Shown here piece by piece: positions 1-9,107 of a DNA stretch of 64,000 nucleotides. Numbering within the stretch: the stretch's first letter is position 1; each line of letters begins with the position of its first letter. The stretch is from Cohnella xylanilytica (GTDB lineage: Bacteria; Bacillota; Bacilli; Paenibacillales; Paenibacillaceae), in assembly GCF_014212175.1 (NCBI RefSeq), contig NZ_JACJVR010000027.1:1-64000 (forward strand), read 5' to 3'. The notes beneath the pieces are model-generated. The model was not told where the DNA came from, ran no database searches, and worked only from the letters and a program-made list of their open reading frames with translations. Made by a program: the position numbers and the translations under genes.

Positions 1-14
1 AATTCTATAATGTC

Positions 15-44
15 AAAAAAAACCGCCGGCTCAATTGCCGGCGG
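15..44 (-). terminator. Rho-independent terminator of the LysR gene
   Basis: Read on the minus strand, an 8-bp GC-rich stem (CCGCCGGC paired with GCCGGCGG, six-base loop) is followed by a run of eight T. It lies about 55 bases beyond the stop codon of the LysR-type gene. Confidence 0.85.
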
Positions 45-98
45 TATCCTTGCGCTCAGTCGCCGTCCTCTCCGGCCGGGCTAGAATAGCCTGTCGCC

Positions 99-1001
99 TT
101 ACCGAGGACGGTAATGCTCGTTGAAATAATGGATCAAAAAGTCGTGGAACAGCCTCACGACAGTCGAAGGCTTCTCGCCGGCCCGCCGGATCAGCGCGAT
201 CGTCCGGTTGACGCCGGGCTCCTTCAGCCTGACAATGGCGGGCATGAACGTGCTGGTATGGCTAAGCGCCATCTCGGGAAGCAGGCTCACGCCCATCCCC
301 GCGGCGACGAGGCCGCGGATCGTGTCCGTCTCCTCGCCCTCGAACCCGATCTTCGGGATGAAGCCGGCCGCCCGGCAAGCCTCCCAGACGATCGGGCGGA
401 GCGAATAGCCGCTGCGGAACAGGACGAACGTATCGTCCTTGAGCTGGGCCAGATCGATCTCCGGCTCCTTCGCGAGCGGGTGATTCGCCGGAAGGATCGC
501 GAACAGGTTCTCCGTCAGGACGACTTCCCCGCATACCTGGTCGGTCTTGTCGGGCATCGGCGAGATGAAGGCGAGATCGACTTCGGCTTCGAGCACGTCC
601 CGGATCAACGAGGGGAACATCCCCTGCCGGAAGCGGAACTTGACGTTCGGATGCTTCGCGCGGAATTCGGCGATGACCTGCGGAATGAGGTGGATCCCCA
701 AGCTGTGCGGGAAGCCGAGGCGAATCTCCCCGACCTCCGGATCGAGGAATTCGTGAATCTCGTTCACCGCCCGATCCAGATCCTCCAGAATGCCTTCCGC
801 CCGCTTCAGGAACAGCTGCCCGACCGGCGTCAGTTGCACGTTCCGTCCGCGCTGCATGAACAGCCGGACGCCGAGCTCCTCCTCCAGCCGGTGAATCTGC
901 CGGCTGACGGCGGACTGCGCGACGTGCAGCTCCTCGGCCGCCTTGGTCACATGCTGCATCCTCGCCACGTGAACGAAATATTGCAATTGTCGAAGTTCCA
1001 C
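99..1001 (-). CDS. LysR-type transcriptional regulator, GltC-like
   Basis: This is a 300-residue LysR-family DNA-binding regulator. Residues 1-60 form the winged helix-turn-helix (ELRQLQYFV, AQSAVSRQI, LEEELGVRLF), and the remainder is the periplasmic-binding-like effector domain. The N-terminus resembles GltC of Bacillus, but the target and the effector cannot be told from sequence. The start is taken as the GTG at 1001 because AAGGAG stands nine bases upstream; the open frame extends 15 codons further without a better ribosome site. The gene is monocistronic, with its own terminator downstream, and the next gene upstream (rhomboid) runs the same way. Function is inferred from the family only. 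Confidence 0.9.
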   Translation of the reverse strand: MELRQLQYFVHVARMQHVTKAAEELHVAQSAVSRQIHRLEEELGVRLFMQRGRNVQLTPVGQLFLKRAEGILEDLDRAVNEIHEFLDPEVGEIRLGFPHSLGIHLIPQVIAEFRAKHPNVKFRFRQGMFPSLIRDVLEAEVDLAFISPMPDKTDQVCGEVVLTENLFAILPANHPLAKEPEIDLAQLKDDTFVLFRSGYSLRPIVWEACRAAGFIPKIGFEGEETDTIRGLVAAGMGVSLLPEMALSHTSTFMPAIVRLKEPGVNRTIALIRRAGEKPSTVVRLFHDFLIHYFNEHYRPR

Positions 1002-1098
1002 CTCGCCAGACTCCTTCCTCGTCGACTGCCCTTCATTTTCCCGCAAATTCTAATGTTCGCGTTATTCCCTTAGCTTCACCGTAACTCCCTATCGCCGT

Positions 1099-1698
1099 TC
1101 AGGAACTCGCCCATCTGGAGCCGAGAAGCCGGTACAGGACAAATCCCGCAACCAGACCGCCTATATGCGCCATGTAGCCGATGTTCGGCACGACGAAGGA
1201 GTAGATCAGCCCCGACGCCAGAATGCCGTAGACGGTCGTTCGCGAGCCCGGATCCAGCCGATGCCTCTGGAACAGGCAGATGTACAGGTAAGCTCCGTAG
1301 ATGCCGTAAATCGCGCTGGATGCCCCTACGCCGTACCAATAGCCTCCCGCCAGCCAGGCGGACGCCAGGTTGCCCAGAACGCCGGAGACGAGGTAGAAGA
1401 GGGCGTAGCGCCAGTGTCCGAATATTCTCTCGAGCGGGGGAGCGAAGACGAACAGCCCGAACAAGTTGAAAATCAGATGCGGCCAGCTTCCGTGAAGGAA
1501 CAGCGCGGCGAAGTAGCGCCACCATTCGTTGTAGGACGGGTCGCCGACGAACGCTCCCAGACGGTACAGATTGTCCCCGGAGAAGCCGCCGGTTCCAAGC
1601 TCGACCGCGAACATGAGCACGCATAATGCGATTAGGATGGTGTTGATCGGATAGAGCCGGACGTACTGCCGCCAGCTCTCGTACCGGACGAAGATCAA
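1099..1698 (-). CDS. Rhomboid-family intramembrane serine protease
   Basis: The 199-residue polytopic membrane protein has the rhomboid signature in order: HLIFNLFGLFVFAPPLE in the second core helix, the nucleophile motif GVGASSA (the usual GxSG reads GASS), and the catalytic histidine in YMAHIGGLVAG. Rhomboids cleave substrate helices inside the lipid bilayer; the substrate here is unknown. It has only the six-helix core, without the TPR tail of Bacillus GluP. The start is TTG at 1698, placed eight bases after GGGAGG. The LysR gene follows in the same direction after about 100 bases. Activity is very likely given the intact Ser and His. Confidence 0.9.
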   Translation of the reverse strand: MIFVRYESWRQYVRLYPINTILIALCVLMFAVELGTGGFSGDNLYRLGAFVGDPSYNEWWRYFAALFLHGSWPHLIFNLFGLFVFAPPLERIFGHWRYALFYLVSGVLGNLASAWLAGGYWYGVGASSAIYGIYGAYLYICLFQRHRLDPGSRTTVYGILASGLIYSFVVPNIGYMAHIGGLVAGFVLYRLLGSRWASS

Positions 1699-1743
1699 GG
1701 CTCGTTCCTCCCTGAGGTCGGTAGCCGCGCCGTTGCCGTATAT

Positions 1744-1773
1744 TGGACAATGGCGAACGCTACGGATTATAAT
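1744..1773 (+). promoter_or_regulatory. Sigma-A promoter of tpx
   Basis: A -35 box TGGACA (1744-1749) and a perfect -10 box TATAAT (1768-1773) are separated by 18 bases. They lie about 40 bases before the tpx start codon. It also sits between the divergent rhomboid and tpx genes. Confidence 0.7.
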
Positions 1774-1814
1774 AAGTTCGGCAAGCCCATTCCCTGAAGG
1801 AGGTAATCCAAGTT

Positions 1815-2333
1815 ATGAGCCAAGAACGCGCTAACGTAGCTACTTTTAAAGGCAATCCCCTGACGTTGATCGGACCCGAACTGAAGGTCGGCGACCAAGC
1901 TCCGGACTTCCAGCTGCAGAAGAACCTGCTCGAGACGGCTTCCCTGAAGGACTATGCCGGCAAGGTGAAGCTGATCAGCGTCGTGCCTTCCATCGACACC
2001 GGCGTGTGCGACGCTCAGACTCGCCGCTTCAACGAAGAAGCTTCCAAGCTCGGCGATAACGTCGTTATCCTGACCGTCAGCGCCGACCTGCCGTTCGCCC
2101 AAGCCCGCTGGTGCGGAGCCGCCGGCGTCGACCGCGTCGTCCTGCTGTCCGACTACAAAGAGAATGCCTTCGGTAAAGCATACGGCGTACTCATCAAAGA
2201 GTTTCAGCTCGACATGCGATCCATCTTCGTGCTCGACGCGAACGACAAGATCGCGTACGTCCAAGTCCTGAACGAGATGACCGAGCATCCGGATTACGAA
2301 GCGGCCATCAACGCCGTCAAAGCTCTGGTCTAA
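1815..2333 (+). CDS. tpx: Thiol peroxidase (2-Cys peroxiredoxin)
   Basis: This 172-residue cytoplasmic peroxiredoxin reduces H2O2 and alkyl hydroperoxides using thioredoxin. The peroxidatic cysteine is C65 in [12 protein letters not shown] and the resolving cysteine is C100 in [11 protein letters not shown], the spacing typical of atypical 2-Cys Tpx enzymes. The length is normal for the family. GAAGGAGGTAAT precedes the ATG, a strong ribosome site. It is a single-gene unit with a promoter at 1744-1773 and a terminator at 2363-2396. Confidence 0.97.
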   Translation: MSQERANVATFKGNPLTLIGPELKVGDQAPDFQLQKNLLETASLKDYAGKVKLISVVPSIDTGVCDAQTRRFNEEASKLGDNVVILTVSADLPFAQARWCGAAGVDRVVLLSDYKENAFGKAYGVLIKEFQLDMRSIFVLDANDKIAYVQVLNEMTEHPDYEAAINAVKALV

Positions 2334-2362
2334 TCAGGCTATATGGCGCCCCAGGCGCAACA

Positions 2363-2396
2363 AAAGCGAGGCAAGGCGCGCCGCCTTCCTCGCTTT
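2363..2396 (+). terminator. Terminator after tpx
   Basis: Stem AAAGCGAGG pairs with CCTCGCTTT, with an inner stem AAGGCG/CGCCTT around a three-base loop. It begins 30 bases after the tpx stop. The AT-rich flanks could let it serve the converging DUF1499 gene as well. Confidence 0.8.
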
Positions 2397-2413
2397 CTTA
2401 TGTTGGACGGATA

Positions 2414-2797
2414 TTATTGCTTATAAGCGGCGAGCTTCTTATCGAGTACGGCGTAGATCTCCTGAATGACTCGATAATTGGCGCCTAAGTCCCCCAGCGA
2501 ACCGCGGGAAGCGGAATAGATGTCGACCGCGGAGGATCCGGGACCCGTACCGACGATCTGAACGGTGATGTCCATCGTCCGGCCCGCCATCGTCCTCTTC
2601 TCCATCACGATCTCGCCGATCGTCGGAACTTCGTGCAGCACGCGATAACCTTGCATCTTCTTCAGGATCGATCCGACTTCTTCCCACGCCCGGTCTTTCG
2701 ACAAGCGGTAATAATGGGATTTCAACTTCGGATCCTTCGCCTTGTCGCCCGTGTGTTCCTGGCTGCGAAATAATCCGATGAGCATTCGCTTAAGCAA
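2414..2797 (-). CDS. DUF1499-family protein
   Basis: The 127-residue product has no signal peptide that I can see. Its C-terminal half carries the DUF1499 pattern VDIYSASRGSLGDLGAN followed by a basic helix. This resembles the family hallmark of a strand ending in SxSR, then DLGxN. The biochemical role of the family is not known. The start is a TTG at 2797, preceded by GGAGGG at ten bases. It lies downstream of the probable 6S RNA gene in the same direction and converges on tpx. Confidence 0.75.
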   Translation of the reverse strand: MLKRMLIGLFRSQEHTGDKAKDPKLKSHYYRLSKDRAWEEVGSILKKMQGYRVLHEVPTIGEIVMEKRTMAGRTMDITVQIVGTGPGSSAVDIYSASRGSLGDLGANYRVIQEIYAVLDKKLAAYKQ

Positions 2798-2879
2798 TAC
2801 ACTCTCTCCCTCCGGGTGCCAAATGCGCTATCAACTATCATACCACGCTTGTCCCGGGGATAAAAGCCAATATACAAAG

Positions 2880-3062
2880 AAAAACCCGCCTATGCCGTTC
2901 GACGTGCACGTTTCTGAACCCGCTCTCGCAGGTGGGTGTCCGCAGCGAAGCTTATTGACTTCCCCTTTCGAGGGCGTGCCAGCCGCTTGGCAATGTAGGA
3001 CTCCCTTTGAAACAGCATTGGTTCAAAACATTATTCGCCGTGACGAACATCGCAGGAGGTAA
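2880..3062 (-). ncRNA. ssrS: Probable 6S RNA (about 183 nt)
   Basis: No protein fits this gap, but the minus strand has a sigma-A promoter, a long rod-like fold and a GC hairpin ending in TTTTT. The 5' end (CCTGCGATGTTCGTC) pairs with the 3' end (GTCGAACGGCATAGG) to close the molecule. Inside, GTTTTGAACC pairs with GGTTCAGAAAC with one bulged G. Further in, GGGAGTCC pairs with GGACACCC, followed by an apical hairpin CCCTCGAAAGGG. A closing stem, bubbles and a terminal arm in about 180 nt match the architecture of 6S RNA, which binds and sequesters RNA polymerase holoenzyme. The identification rests on fold, length and promoter, not on a database match. Confidence 0.6.
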
Positions 3063-3067
3063 GACCA

Positions 3068-3096
3068 TTATAAGCATGTCGCGGGCAAAAGTAAAC
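3068..3096 (-). promoter_or_regulatory. Promoter of the probable 6S RNA
   Basis: On the minus strand TTTACT (3091-3096) and a perfect TATAAT (3068-3073) are 17 bases apart. This places the transcript start near 3061. Confidence 0.7.
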
Positions 3097-3128
3097 CCGC
3101 AAGACGAACCAATATCCGGTTCGCCTCC

Positions 3129-3899
3129 TCAAGGCTTGCCGGGCTCGTCCTTCGTCGGCGATTCTTCGATCGGAAGGTCTTCGTCCGGGTCCGCGCCGGC
3201 CGCCTGGGCCTTGGCCTGCATCTTCTGAATCGTGTGATAGAAGTTGAAGAAGGCGACGACGGCGATGATGCTGCCCATGAAGAACGGTATCAGGAATTGG
3301 AACTGGAACACGCTGATGTAAAGCACGAAAGCGCTCACGATCGCCGTCGACAAAGAGCGAAGCGGCCGGCCGATCGTAAGGATGACCGCGTTCTTGAGCA
3401 ACTGAAGCGTCTTCATATGGAAGTGCGACAGCATCGAGAAGAACTGGAACATCGAGATAAACAGAAGAACCATGAGGGCCAGGAACAGAATCGCCAGCAC
3501 TCCGAAGCCTTTGAGGTTCTTCAGATATACCTGGTAATCGATGATCAGAACGGCGAACAAGACCGCGTACAGAATACCTCCGACCATCGCTTGCAAGTAA
3601 TTCTGCTTGTAGCTGCGGAAGAACGTCTTCAGCAGCGGCGCGTCCACTTCGCCCATGACCCATTTCCGGGCGACCGAGAACATGGCCGAGGTCGCCGGAA
3701 ACAGGGTGAACGGGGACACGATGGAGATCAGGATGATGGAAAAGGTTAGCTGGTTCGTATCTGCCGCCGGCAGCAACGTGGCGAGCACGAGGAACCAGAC
3801 CGGCAGCGAACACAACACCCAGAGGACGTTGGTCACAGACAACCTCATAATCCATTCGGATATCTTGTAGAAACCGCCCATCATGCCCCGCATTTCCAT
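3129..3899 (-). CDS. YesL-family membrane protein (DUF624)
   Basis: This is a 256-residue integral membrane protein. Hydrophobic segments lie near residues 20-45, 50-75, 105-130, 130-160 and 195-225, and the C-terminal tail is hydrophilic and acidic (PDEDLPIEES). The pattern and the FPATSAMFSVARKWVMGE region match YesL/DUF624 proteins. These are often found beside sugar ABC transporters in Bacillales, but their function is not established. No transporter is adjacent here. The start at 3899 is supported by AGGAGG seven bases upstream. Confidence 0.8.
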   Translation of the reverse strand: MEMRGMMGGFYKISEWIMRLSVTNVLWVLCSLPVWFLVLATLLPAADTNQLTFSIILISIVSPFTLFPATSAMFSVARKWVMGEVDAPLLKTFFRSYKQNYLQAMVGGILYAVLFAVLIIDYQVYLKNLKGFGVLAILFLALMVLLFISMFQFFSMLSHFHMKTLQLLKNAVILTIGRPLRSLSTAIVSAFVLYISVFQFQFLIPFFMGSIIAVVAFFNFYHTIQKMQAKAQAAGADPDEDLPIEESPTKDEPGKP

Positions 3900-3933
3900 G
3901 GGAAGTCCTCCTAGGTGATGTCGTTATCGACGA

Positions 3934-5565
3934 TTAAATGTTGACGAAATCTTCGTTGTGCGAGCGGGTGCCGCGGGAATCATCCCGGCGGTCTCCGCGC
4001 GGCGATCCGCCGCGGTACCCGCCGTCGTCGCGCCGGTCTCCGCGATAGCCGCCGCCTTGGCCGCCTTGGCCGCCGCTATAGCTGCGCCCCTGGCCGCCGT
4101 AGCTGCTGCGCCCTTGGCCGCCGCCGCCGTAGCCGCTGCGTCCTTGACCGCCGTAGCCGCCGCGCCCTTGGCCGCCGCCGTTGTAGCCGCCGCGGCGTCC
4201 GCCGCCGCCCCCGCGTCCGTCGAACTTGCGGCGCTTCGAGCGGATCGGGTCTTCCGGCGTCAGCTCGACGTTGACGTCCTTCTTGTCGCCCGTCAGCAGC
4301 TTCATCGCCGCGGACAGCAATTGAACCGAATCGTACTGCTCGAGCAGCTGGGCCGCCACGTACTTGAACGCCGACGTGTCTTCCTCGCTGCCGACCGCGT
4401 CGATGAGACGCTCGGCGAGGACGCGCTGCTTGCCTTCCATCGCTTCGGCCATCGTCGGCAGAGGCTTCTTGGAGATGCGGTGGCGCGTCACCTTCTCGAT
4501 GAAGTGCAGGTGGTCGATCTCGCGCGGCGTGACGAACGTCCAGGAAGTACCTTCCTTGCCGGCGCGGCCGGTCCGGCCGATCCGGTGAACGTAGCTCTCG
4601 GGATCCTGCGGCAGGTCGAAGTTAATGACGTGCGTGACGCCGGAGATATCGAGCCCCCGCGCGGCCACGTCCGTCGCGACGAGCACGTCGATGCTGCCGT
4701 CGCGGAACTTGCGCATGACCGCGTCGCGTTGGTTCTGAGACAGATCGCCGTGCAGGCCGTCCGCGGCGTAGCCCCGCTTCATGAGCGCTTCGGACAGCTC
4801 CGCCACGCGGCGCTTCGTGCGCCCGAAGATGATGGCCAGCTCCGGCGGCTCCATGTCGAGCAGGCGGCATAGGCCGTCGAACTTCATCCGCTCTTGAACT
4901 TCGATGTAGAATTGCTGAATGTTCTTGTTGGTCGTCTGCGTCTTCGGAATCATGGAGATATGTTCCGGTTCCTTCAGGAACTGCTGGGCCAGCTTCTGGA
5001 TGTTCGGCGGCATCGTCGCCGAGAACAGAAGCGTCTGGCGCTGCTCCGGCACGAGGCTCAGAATCGACTGGATGTCGTCCATGAAGCCCATGTCCAGCAT
5101 CTCGTCCGCCTCGTCCAGCACGACCGTCTGGACGTCGTCCAGGCGGATCGTCTTGCGGTTGATGTGGTCGAGCAAACGTCCGGGAGTGCCGATGATGATC
5201 TGCGGCTTGCGGCGCAGTCCGCGGATCTGGCGGCCGATGTCCTGGCCCCCGTAGATCGGCAGCGAGCGAAGACCCTTGAAGCGTCCCAGCTTCTCGATCT
5301 CTTCGGCTACCTGGATCGCGAGCTCGCGGGTCGGCGTCATGATCAGGGTGACGATACGGTCTTCGGAGGCTTGGATCTTGCTGACGAGCGGGATTCCGAA
5401 CGCCGCAGTCTTGCCGGTGCCCGTCTGGGCCTGGCCGATCATATCTTTACCGCTCAGAGCGACGGGAATCGCGTGAGATTGAATAGGGGTCGGTTCTTCA
5501 TACCCCAGCTCCGTAATGGCTTGAAGAACGTCGGGCTCCAAGCCGAATTGTGAGAATGTACTCAA
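3934..5565 (-). CDS. cshA: DEAD-box ATP-dependent RNA helicase, CshA-like
   Basis: The 543-residue helicase unwinds RNA duplexes in ribosome assembly, mRNA decay and cold adaptation. All core motifs are present: Q-motif ([16 protein letters not shown]), Walker [29 protein letters not shown] ([11 protein letters not shown]), SAT, and [10 protein letters not shown]. After the helicase core comes a low-complexity tail of about 100 residues rich in Gly, Arg, Tyr and Gln ([20 protein letters not shown]), an RGG-type RNA-binding tail. The start is TTG at 5565, twelve bases after AAGGAG. Longer upstream frames cross the promoter at 5632 and are rejected. The gene is divergent from the YitT gene. Confidence 0.95.
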   Translation of the reverse strand: MSTFSQFGLEPDVLQAITELGYEEPTPIQSHAIPVALSGKDMIGQAQTGTGKTAAFGIPLVSKIQASEDRIVTLIMTPTRELAIQVAEEIEKLGRFKGLRSLPIYGGQDIGRQIRGLRRKPQIIIGTPGRLLDHINRKTIRLDDVQTVVLDEADEMLDMGFMDDIQSILSLVPEQRQTLLFSATMPPNIQKLAQQFLKEPEHISMIPKTQTTNKNIQQFYIEVQERMKFDGLCRLLDMEPPELAIIFGRTKRRVAELSEALMKRGYAADGLHGDLSQNQRDAVMRKFRDGSIDVLVATDVAARGLDISGVTHVINFDLPQDPESYVHRIGRTGRAGKEGTSWTFVTPREIDHLHFIEKVTRHRISKKPLPTMAEAMEGKQRVLAERLIDAVGSEEDTSAFKYVAAQLLEQYDSVQLLSAAMKLLTGDKKDVNVELTPEDPIRSKRRKFDGRGGGGGRRGGYNGGGQGRGGYGGQGRSGYGGGGQGRSSYGGQGRSYSGGQGGQGGGYRGDRRDDGGYRGGSPRGDRRDDSRGTRSHNEDFVNI

Positions 5566-5631
5566 ATTTTTTTCAAACTCCTTCTGTATTGGGCCTTCAA
5601 TGTGAACGGCTTCCAAAAAAATATACAGTCC

Positions 5632-5637
5632 ATTATA
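5632..5637 (-). promoter_or_regulatory. cshA: Extended -10 promoter of cshA
   Basis: On the minus strand TGCTATAAT forms an extended -10 element with no clear -35 box. It implies an mRNA leader of about 60 bases containing a run of T before the ribosome site. Confidence 0.55.
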
Positions 5638-5773
5638 GCACAAAGGACATTGGAAACTCCAGTCATTCCGACAAGCCCCTTGTGCCAACCCTTCCCTTCC
5701 CCGTATGGAGGAGTTTCGCCAGGGTACCCTACTCACGAAAACCGCGAATATTTCGGAATCGAGGTGCGCTCCC

Positions 5774-6613
5774 GTGAACAAGTGGGTGACCCAGGGACTG
5801 TTCTTCCTTCTCATAGCGGGATGTTCCGCCGTCATCGCCGCCGGCTTCCAGCTCCTTCTCATCCCCGAAGGCCTGCTCAGCGGCGGCGTCTCGGGGGTGG
5901 CGATGGTCGTCGGATATATCGCCGGCTGGAACATCGGGTGGTTGTATTTTGTCCTGAACGTCCCCATTTTGATGTGGGGGTGGCATGCGCTCGGCAGACG
6001 GTTCGTCGTCTACAGCATCGTCTGCGTCGGCTGCACTTCCCTCTTCATGCAGGTGATCCCGACGGCCGACATGACGGACGAACCGCTTCTCGCCGCCGTC
6101 TTCGGCGGCGTCCTGGTCGGAACGGGCACCGCCGTCGTCCTGCGGTACGGGGGCTCCTCGGGCGGATTCGACATCGTCGCTTCCATTATTTCCCGGCACC
6201 GCGATCTCCCGGTCGGCATTCTTATCTTTATTCTGAATGCGGCGGTGGTGATCGCCCTGTTGTTCTACAATCGGGATTGGGATGCCGCCCTCTATTCTAT
6301 GCTGTCGATCTTCGTAACGGGAAAAGTAATCGACGCGGTCCACACGCCGCACCGCAAAGTGACCGCGTTCATCGTGACGAACCGGACCGAGGAGCTGGCC
6401 GCCCGCCTGCTGCGGATTCCCCGCGGCGCGACGATCCTGAAGACGCGCGGCGCCTTCACGAGCGCGGAGAGGGACATGCTCATGACCGTGACGACCCGCT
6501 ACGAGCTGGCCGAGCTGCGCAGGATGGTCCGCGACCTCGATCCGAAGGCGTTCGTCAACGTCGTCCAGACCGTCGACGTCATCGGAGAATTCCGCAAACG
6601 TCCCGATCGTTAA
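5774..6613 (+). CDS. YitT-family membrane protein (DUF161 + DUF2179)
   Basis: The 279-residue protein has about five membrane segments in its first two thirds. The glycine-rich sequence [12 protein letters not shown] and the [16 protein letters not shown] motif are both typical of YitT proteins. A cytosolic DUF2179 domain follows ([31 protein letters not shown]). The family is sometimes proposed to move small solutes, but no substrate is known. The GTG at 5774 is the likely start, nine bases after GAGGTG. Confidence 0.85.
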   Translation: MNKWVTQGLFFLLIAGCSAVIAAGFQLLLIPEGLLSGGVSGVAMVVGYIAGWNIGWLYFVLNVPILMWGWHALGRRFVVYSIVCVGCTSLFMQVIPTADMTDEPLLAAVFGGVLVGTGTAVVLRYGGSSGGFDIVASIISRHRDLPVGILIFILNAAVVIALLFYNRDWDAALYSMLSIFVTGKVIDAVHTPHRKVTAFIVTNRTEELAARLLRIPRGATILKTRGAFTSAERDMLMTVTTRYELAELRRMVRDLDPKAFVNVVQTVDVIGEFRKRPDR

Positions 6614-6705
6614 GCCTTCCCTCCCCTTCCTCTCTCCCCCTTCTCCACCGACTTCATTCCGCAAAATCCTACAAAATACCCCTGTCTCCCCCTGCCTAAC
6701 TCGTT

Positions 6706-6711
6706 TATAAT
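6706..6711 (+). promoter_or_regulatory. -10 element before the DUF4015 gene
   Basis: A perfect TATAAT lies 31 bases before the start codon at 6743. No convincing -35 box is seen. Confidence 0.4.
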
Positions 6712-6742
6712 CGGGTCAAAGAGCTTATGGGGAGAGAATTCG

Positions 6743-7966
6743 ATGAACGTCCTGCTTGCCTTGTTTCTTCTTCTTCATGCCTCCGGACACGATTCGACCG
6801 GGTCCGAAGCCGGGGACGGCGCCGGCCCCGCGCACGCGCGGAAGGCCCCGCTCGAGAACCTCGTGCGCTCCTTCTACATAGCCGCCCACGGGGGACGGCA
6901 AGGAACCGGGGCCGCGCCCGGCGGCGCGGAGTCCTCCGCGGACGACGAAGGCTTCTCCGATCCTCAACCCGACGCTCCCGAGGTGAAGGGCATTTACGTA
7001 ACCGCGTACAGCGCCGGCGGAGCGCGCATGGCGACGCTGCTCGACCTCGTCGACAAGACCGACCTGAACGCCATGGTCATCGACATCAAGGACGACAACG
7101 GCTTTATCACATACAAGACCGACAACGAGGAGCTGCGCAAGCTCGGCACGCCGCAGCCGTTCATCAAGGACGTCGGCAAGCTGATGGATACTTTGCAAGC
7201 GCATCGGATTTATCCGATCGCCCGCGTCGTCGTCTTCAAGGACACGGTGCTCGCGAAGAAGCGCCCCGACCTGTCGTACGTGACCGGCGACGGCAGCGTA
7301 TGGAAGAACGGCAAGGGCGACAGCTTCGTGAACCCTTACCGCAAGGAGGTATGGGAGTACAACGTCGCGATCGCCAAGGAAGCCGCCAAGCTCGGATTCA
7401 AGGAGATCCAGTTCGATTACGTCCGGTTCCCGGAGGGCTTCGAGAAGAAGGCGGATTACCTCCAGTTCGCGAAGTCGGACGAGTCCCGCGTCGACATCGT
7501 CTCCGACTTCGTGAAGTACGCCCGACAGGAGCTCGCTCCGCTCGGCGTCCGGGTGTCCGTCGACATCTTCGGCTACGCCGCATCGGTTCCGGCCGCGGAA
7601 GGGATCGGGCAGGACTTCGTCAAGATCTCGGAAGGCGTCGACGTCATCAGCCCGATGATCTACCCGAGCCACTACAGCGCGGGCTGGTTCGACCAGAAGA
7701 ACCCCGACCTGGCTCCGTACGCGACGATAAAGGGAGCGATGGCGGACACGCACGAGAAGCTGGATCCCCTGGGCGACAAGCAGCCCGTTATCCGCCCCTG
7801 GATCCAGGACTTCACGGCGACCTGGCTGGGCAAGGGGCACTACGCGAAATACGGGGCCGCCGAAGTGTCGGCCCAGATCAAGGCGCTCAAGGAATCGGGC
7901 GTGACGGAGTTCCTGCTGTGGAACGCGGGCAACAAGTACAGCGCCGGAGCCCAATATACGCAATGA
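6743..7966 (+). CDS. Putative glycoside hydrolase, DUF4015 family
   Basis: The 407-residue product starts with a short hydrophobic stretch (MNVLLALFLLLHASG) that can act as a signal peptide or anchor. A low-complexity Gly/Ala/Asp linker follows to about residue 80. From VKGIYVTAYSAGG onward it has the TIM-barrel pattern of DUF4015: MVIDIKDDNG, YPIARVVVFKD, FKEIQFDYVRFP, VSVDIFGY and VDVISPMIYPSHY. The conserved Asp/Tyr residues suggest a carbohydrate-active enzyme acting at the cell surface, but no activity is established. GGGGAGAG stands six bases before the ATG. A terminator follows directly. Confidence 0.85.
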   Translation: MNVLLALFLLLHASGHDSTGSEAGDGAGPAHARKAPLENLVRSFYIAAHGGRQGTGAAPGGAESSADDEGFSDPQPDAPEVKGIYVTAYSAGGARMATLLDLVDKTDLNAMVIDIKDDNGFITYKTDNEELRKLGTPQPFIKDVGKLMDTLQAHRIYPIARVVVFKDTVLAKKRPDLSYVTGDGSVWKNGKGDSFVNPYRKEVWEYNVAIAKEAAKLGFKEIQFDYVRFPEGFEKKADYLQFAKSDESRVDIVSDFVKYARQELAPLGVRVSVDIFGYAASVPAAEGIGQDFVKISEGVDVISPMIYPSHYSAGWFDQKNPDLAPYATIKGAMADTHEKLDPLGDKQPVIRPWIQDFTATWLGKGHYAKYGAAEVSAQIKALKESGVTEFLLWNAGNKYSAGAQYTQ

Positions 7967-7979
7967 CGGCGGCGTGACG

Positions 7980-8032
7980 AAAAAGCTGCAAGAGACGGGT
8001 CCGCGATCGGACCGTTCTCTTGCAGCTTTTTT
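7980..8032 (+). terminator. Bidirectional terminator between DUF4015 gene and pfkA
   Basis: AAAAAGCTGCAAGAG pairs with CTCTTGCAGCTTTTTT around an inner GGTCCG/CGGACC hairpin. T-runs flank it on both strands, so it can stop the converging pfkA transcript too. Confidence 0.9.
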
Positions 8033-8101
8033 CGTTCGCGATGGCGGTCTCGTCGACCGCGACCGCGCGTATCCGGCGAAGCCGGATGGAGGGACGGTCC
8101 G

Positions 8102-9070
8102 TTATTGCGCCAGCCGGATGGCCAGATTGTATAAGTCCATGTCGAAGCCCTTCTTCGTGGAGACGACCTTGTCGATATCCGTCGTGACGAGCTCGCCCTT
8201 GATGATGCCGCAGCCCTTCGCCGAATCGCCTTCCGTCAGCTTCTGCACCGCGAAGTCGCCGAGCCGGCTTGCCAGGATGCGGTCGTTGTGCGTCGGGGTG
8301 CCGCCGCGCTGGATATGGCCGAGAACCGTCACGCGCGGTTCGATGCCGCTGTATTCGGTAATCTCGCGGGAGATGTCCTCGCCCTTGCCGGCTCCCTCCG
8401 CCACGATGACGATACTGTGGCGCTTGCCGTTCTGGAAGTTCTCCTTCATGCGGCTGGAGATCTCCTTGATGTCGAACGGCACTTCCGGAACGAGGATCGA
8501 CTCGGCTCCGCTGGCGAGGCCCGCGTAGAGCGCGATGTCTCCGCAGTGGCGGCCCATGACCTCGACGACGGACGAACGCTCGTGCGACGTCATCGTGTCG
8601 CGAAGCTTGTTGATCGCGTCGACGACGATGCTGACCGCCGTGTCGAAGCCGATCGTGAAGTCGGTGAACGGGATGTCGTTATCGATCGTTCCCGGGAGAC
8701 CCATCGTTTTGATGCCGAGCTTGCTAAGCTTGTTCGCCCCCTGGTAGGAACCGTCGCCGCCGATGACGACGAGGCCGTCGATGCCGTTCTTGCGGAGCAC
8801 TTCCGCTCCGCGCTGCTGGCCTTCGGGCGTCAGGAATTCCTTGCAGCGCGCCGTCTGCAGAATCGTCCCGCCGCGTTGGATGATGTCGCCGACACTGCGA
8901 AGATCCATCTGCCGCAGGTCTTCGTTCAGCAGCCCTTGATAGCCGCGCTGCACTCCGTAAACTTCCAAGCCGCGGAACAGCGCGCTCCGCACGACGGCCC
9001 GAACCGCCGCGTTCATCCCTTGGGAATCGCCTCCGCTGGTCAATACGGCAATCTTCTTCACTGCGCTCAT
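8102..9070 (-). CDS. pfkA: ATP-dependent 6-phosphofructokinase
   Basis: The 322-residue glycolytic enzyme phosphorylates fructose 6-phosphate. The ATP loop GGDGSYQGA, the catalytic TIDNDI (D130) and MGRHCGDIALYAGLA are intact, and the length is normal. The first loop reads TSGGDSQGMNAA where the usual form is GGDAPGMNAA. In many bacilli pfkA is followed by pyk; here it stands alone, with ytpB 37 bases upstream in the same direction. AAAGGGG precedes the ATG. Confidence 0.97.
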   Translation of the reverse strand: MSAVKKIAVLTSGGDSQGMNAAVRAVVRSALFRGLEVYGVQRGYQGLLNEDLRQMDLRSVGDIIQRGGTILQTARCKEFLTPEGQQRGAEVLRKNGIDGLVVIGGDGSYQGANKLSKLGIKTMGLPGTIDNDIPFTDFTIGFDTAVSIVVDAINKLRDTMTSHERSSVVEVMGRHCGDIALYAGLASGAESILVPEVPFDIKEISSRMKENFQNGKRHSIVIVAEGAGKGEDISREITEYSGIEPRVTVLGHIQRGGTPTHNDRILASRLGDFAVQKLTEGDSAKGCGIIKGELVTTDIDKVVSTKKGFDMDLYNLAIRLAQ

Positions 9071-9107
9071 GAACCTTACCCCTTTCAGCTGTCTCGTTGC
9101 TCCTCGG

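Noticed and set aside
5566-5967. Upstream extension of cshA by 134 codons
   Set aside because: It crosses the -10 element at 5632 and overlaps the divergent YitT gene; TTG 5565 has AAGGAG.
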